Source of the DNA: Stenotrophomonas maltophilia
GTDB lineage: Bacteria > Pseudomonadota > Gammaproteobacteria > Xanthomonadales > Xanthomonadaceae
NCBI RefSeq assembly: GCF_023518235.1
Contig: NZ_CP090423.1
Span: forward strand, 3,223,001-3,287,000
Reading direction: 5' to 3'
DNA length: 64,000 nucleotides
Shown one piece after another: positions 63,236-64,000 of this stretch. Numbering within the stretch: position 1 is the stretch's first letter; every line of letters begins with the position of its first letter. The notes beneath the pieces were generated by a model. The model did no database searches and was not told the origin of the DNA. It was given only the letters and a program-made list of their open reading frames with translations. Both the position numbers and the translations under genes were made by a program.

Positions 63236-63661
63236 TTATTGCCCCTTTTCTTTGGTCGCGACGAAGCCGACGTCCAACATGCCCTGTTCCTGCGCGACCT
63301 TGGTCAGGTCGTTGATGACACGCATCTTGGTGGTGCGGTCACCACGCAGGTTCAGCGGCGGCTGCGGGGTCTGCTGGGCGGCGGTCGCCAAGCGCGACTC
63401 GAGAGTCTGCTTGTTGATTTCTTCGTCGTTCCAGTAGATCGAGCCGTCTTCCTTGACTGCCAGGGTGATCGGTCCGGAACGCTTTTCAGCGTCTTCCGGC
63501 TTCTGGATCAGGTTGGCTTCGGGCAGATCCACCTTGACCTTGTGGGACATCAGGGGCGCCGTGATGATGAAGATGATCAGCAGCACCAGCATCACGTCCA
63601 CGAGGGGCGTAACGTTGATGTCGGCCATGGGGCCGCCGCTGTTACCACTACTGAAAGCCAT
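63236..63661 (-). CDS. exbD: ExbD family biopolymer transport protein (ExbD1)
   Basis: 141 residues. Nearly identical to ExbD2 over its first about 40 residues (both MAFSSG then [18 protein letters not shown]), then diverged. Part of the ExbB-ExbD-TonB motor that energises outer-membrane receptors such as the two in this window. 3 bp before exbD2. Confidence 0.9.
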   Translation of the reverse strand: MAFSSGNSGGPMADINVTPLVDVMLVLLIIFIITAPLMSHKVKVDLPEANLIQKPEDAEKRSGPITLAVKEDGSIYWNDEEINKQTLESRLATAAQQTPQPPLNLRGDRTTKMRVINDLTKVAQEQGMLDVGFVATKEKGQ

Positions 63662-63723
63662 AACGGGCTCCGTCTAGATCTTGGTGACTACTTACGTTCG
63701 TCGCTGGGTAACGCGCGCCGCAA

Positions 63724-64000
63724 TTAGCGGACGCGCGAGCCGGTGGCGAAGAAGTCGTGCAGGTCGTGCGCGAAGGTATCGAACTTGCTGATGGTCGCGC
63801 TGTTGATCTTGCTGAAGAAGTTGAAGGCGAACACGGCCGGGATCGCGACGAACAGACCGATCGCGGTCATGATCAGCGCTTCACCCACCGGGCCGGCAAC
63901 GGCGTCGATCGAAGCGGAGCCGGTGGCACCGATCTTGATCAGCGCGCCGTAGATGCCCCACACGGTACCCAGCAGACCGACGAACGGAGCGGTCGCGCCG
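63724..64000 (-). CDS. exbB: ExbB (MotA/TolQ/ExbB proton channel), C-terminal part
   Basis: About 92 residues run to the window edge: [20 protein letters not shown], then [20 protein letters not shown], the two conserved membrane helices with the proton-path Thr residues, and a cytosolic tail ending ATGSRVR. The N-terminus and probably tonB lie beyond the right edge. Confidence 0.93.
   Translation of the reverse strand, partial: GATAPFVGLLGTVWGIYGALIKIGATGSASIDAVAGPVGEALIMTAIGLFVAIPAVFAFNFFSKINSATISKFDTFAHDLHDFFATGSRVR

Overview
The window is a high-GC (roughly two thirds G+C by eye) proteobacterial chromosome segment. It is best matched to Stenotrophomonas (S. maltophilia complex, Xanthomonadaceae). 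The reasons are the many short hairpin repeats that begin with GTAG (the SMAG class of REP-like elements), the exbB-exbD1-exbD2 arrangement known from Xanthomonas, and typical genes of the family such as a type IB topoisomerase, Ku/LigD, PhhA with a divergent Lrp regulator, and DUF4785. I saw no rRNA, tRNA, CRISPR array, integrase, transposase or prophage module.

Layout. 0-10.6 kb: start of a type IB topoisomerase, an I78 inhibitor lipoprotein, gltB-gltD (glutamate synthase), a hybrid sensor kinase, and a double-domain methylglyoxal synthase. 10.6-17.3 kb: YgjP-like metallopeptidase, rdgC, ttcA, a YdcH-like protein, plsB and a lipoprotein coupled to it. 17.3-25.9 kb: secreted trypsin-like protease with a possible small RNA behind it, pyrF overlapping an e(P4)-type phosphatase, yceH, a GNAT acetyltransferase, rep, tandem Sel1-like secreted paralogues, tdk. 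25.9-26.4 kb: a large non-coding inverted duplication. 26.4-39.5 kb: opgD, mutM, EF-hand protein coupled to a fatty acid desaturase, ABC ATPase, DUF4785 protein plus hydrolase, class A acid phosphatase, a TonB-dependent receptor, an AIM24-type protein, a patatin lipoprotein. 39.5-45.5 kb: lrp-phhA, a LacI regulator, thiol dioxygenase, eda, adhP, a small membrane protein. 45.5-50.0 kb: non-homologous end-joining pair ligD-ku and two uncharacterised small genes. 50.1-55.7 kb: second TonB-dependent receptor, aromatic aminotransferase, fbp, a 2OG-Fe(II) oxygenase. 55.7-58.8 kb: an A+T-richer cluster of small lipoproteins and small membrane proteins, including a broken paralogue. 58.9-64.0 kb: radical SAM protein, pdxJ, cardiolipin synthase, exbD2, exbD1 and the end of exbB.

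How the genes fit together. Most of the window is core metabolism and maintenance: nitrogen assimilation (gltBD), phospholipid synthesis (plsB, cls, desaturase), pyrimidine and nucleotide salvage (pyrF, e(P4) phosphatase, tdk), aromatic amino acid use (phhA, aminotransferase), central carbon (eda, fbp, methylglyoxal synthase), DNA repair (mutM, ku, ligD, rep, rdgC), and TonB-energised uptake (two receptors, exbBD).

The least ordinary parts are the approximately 515-bp inverted duplication at 25878-26391, the repeated use of the GTAG repeat to supply gene stop codons, a repeat pair inserted at the 3' end of the ygjP-like gene with a duplicated gene end, the two-copy methylglyoxal synthase, and the small lipoprotein/membrane-protein cluster at 55.8-58.8 kb.
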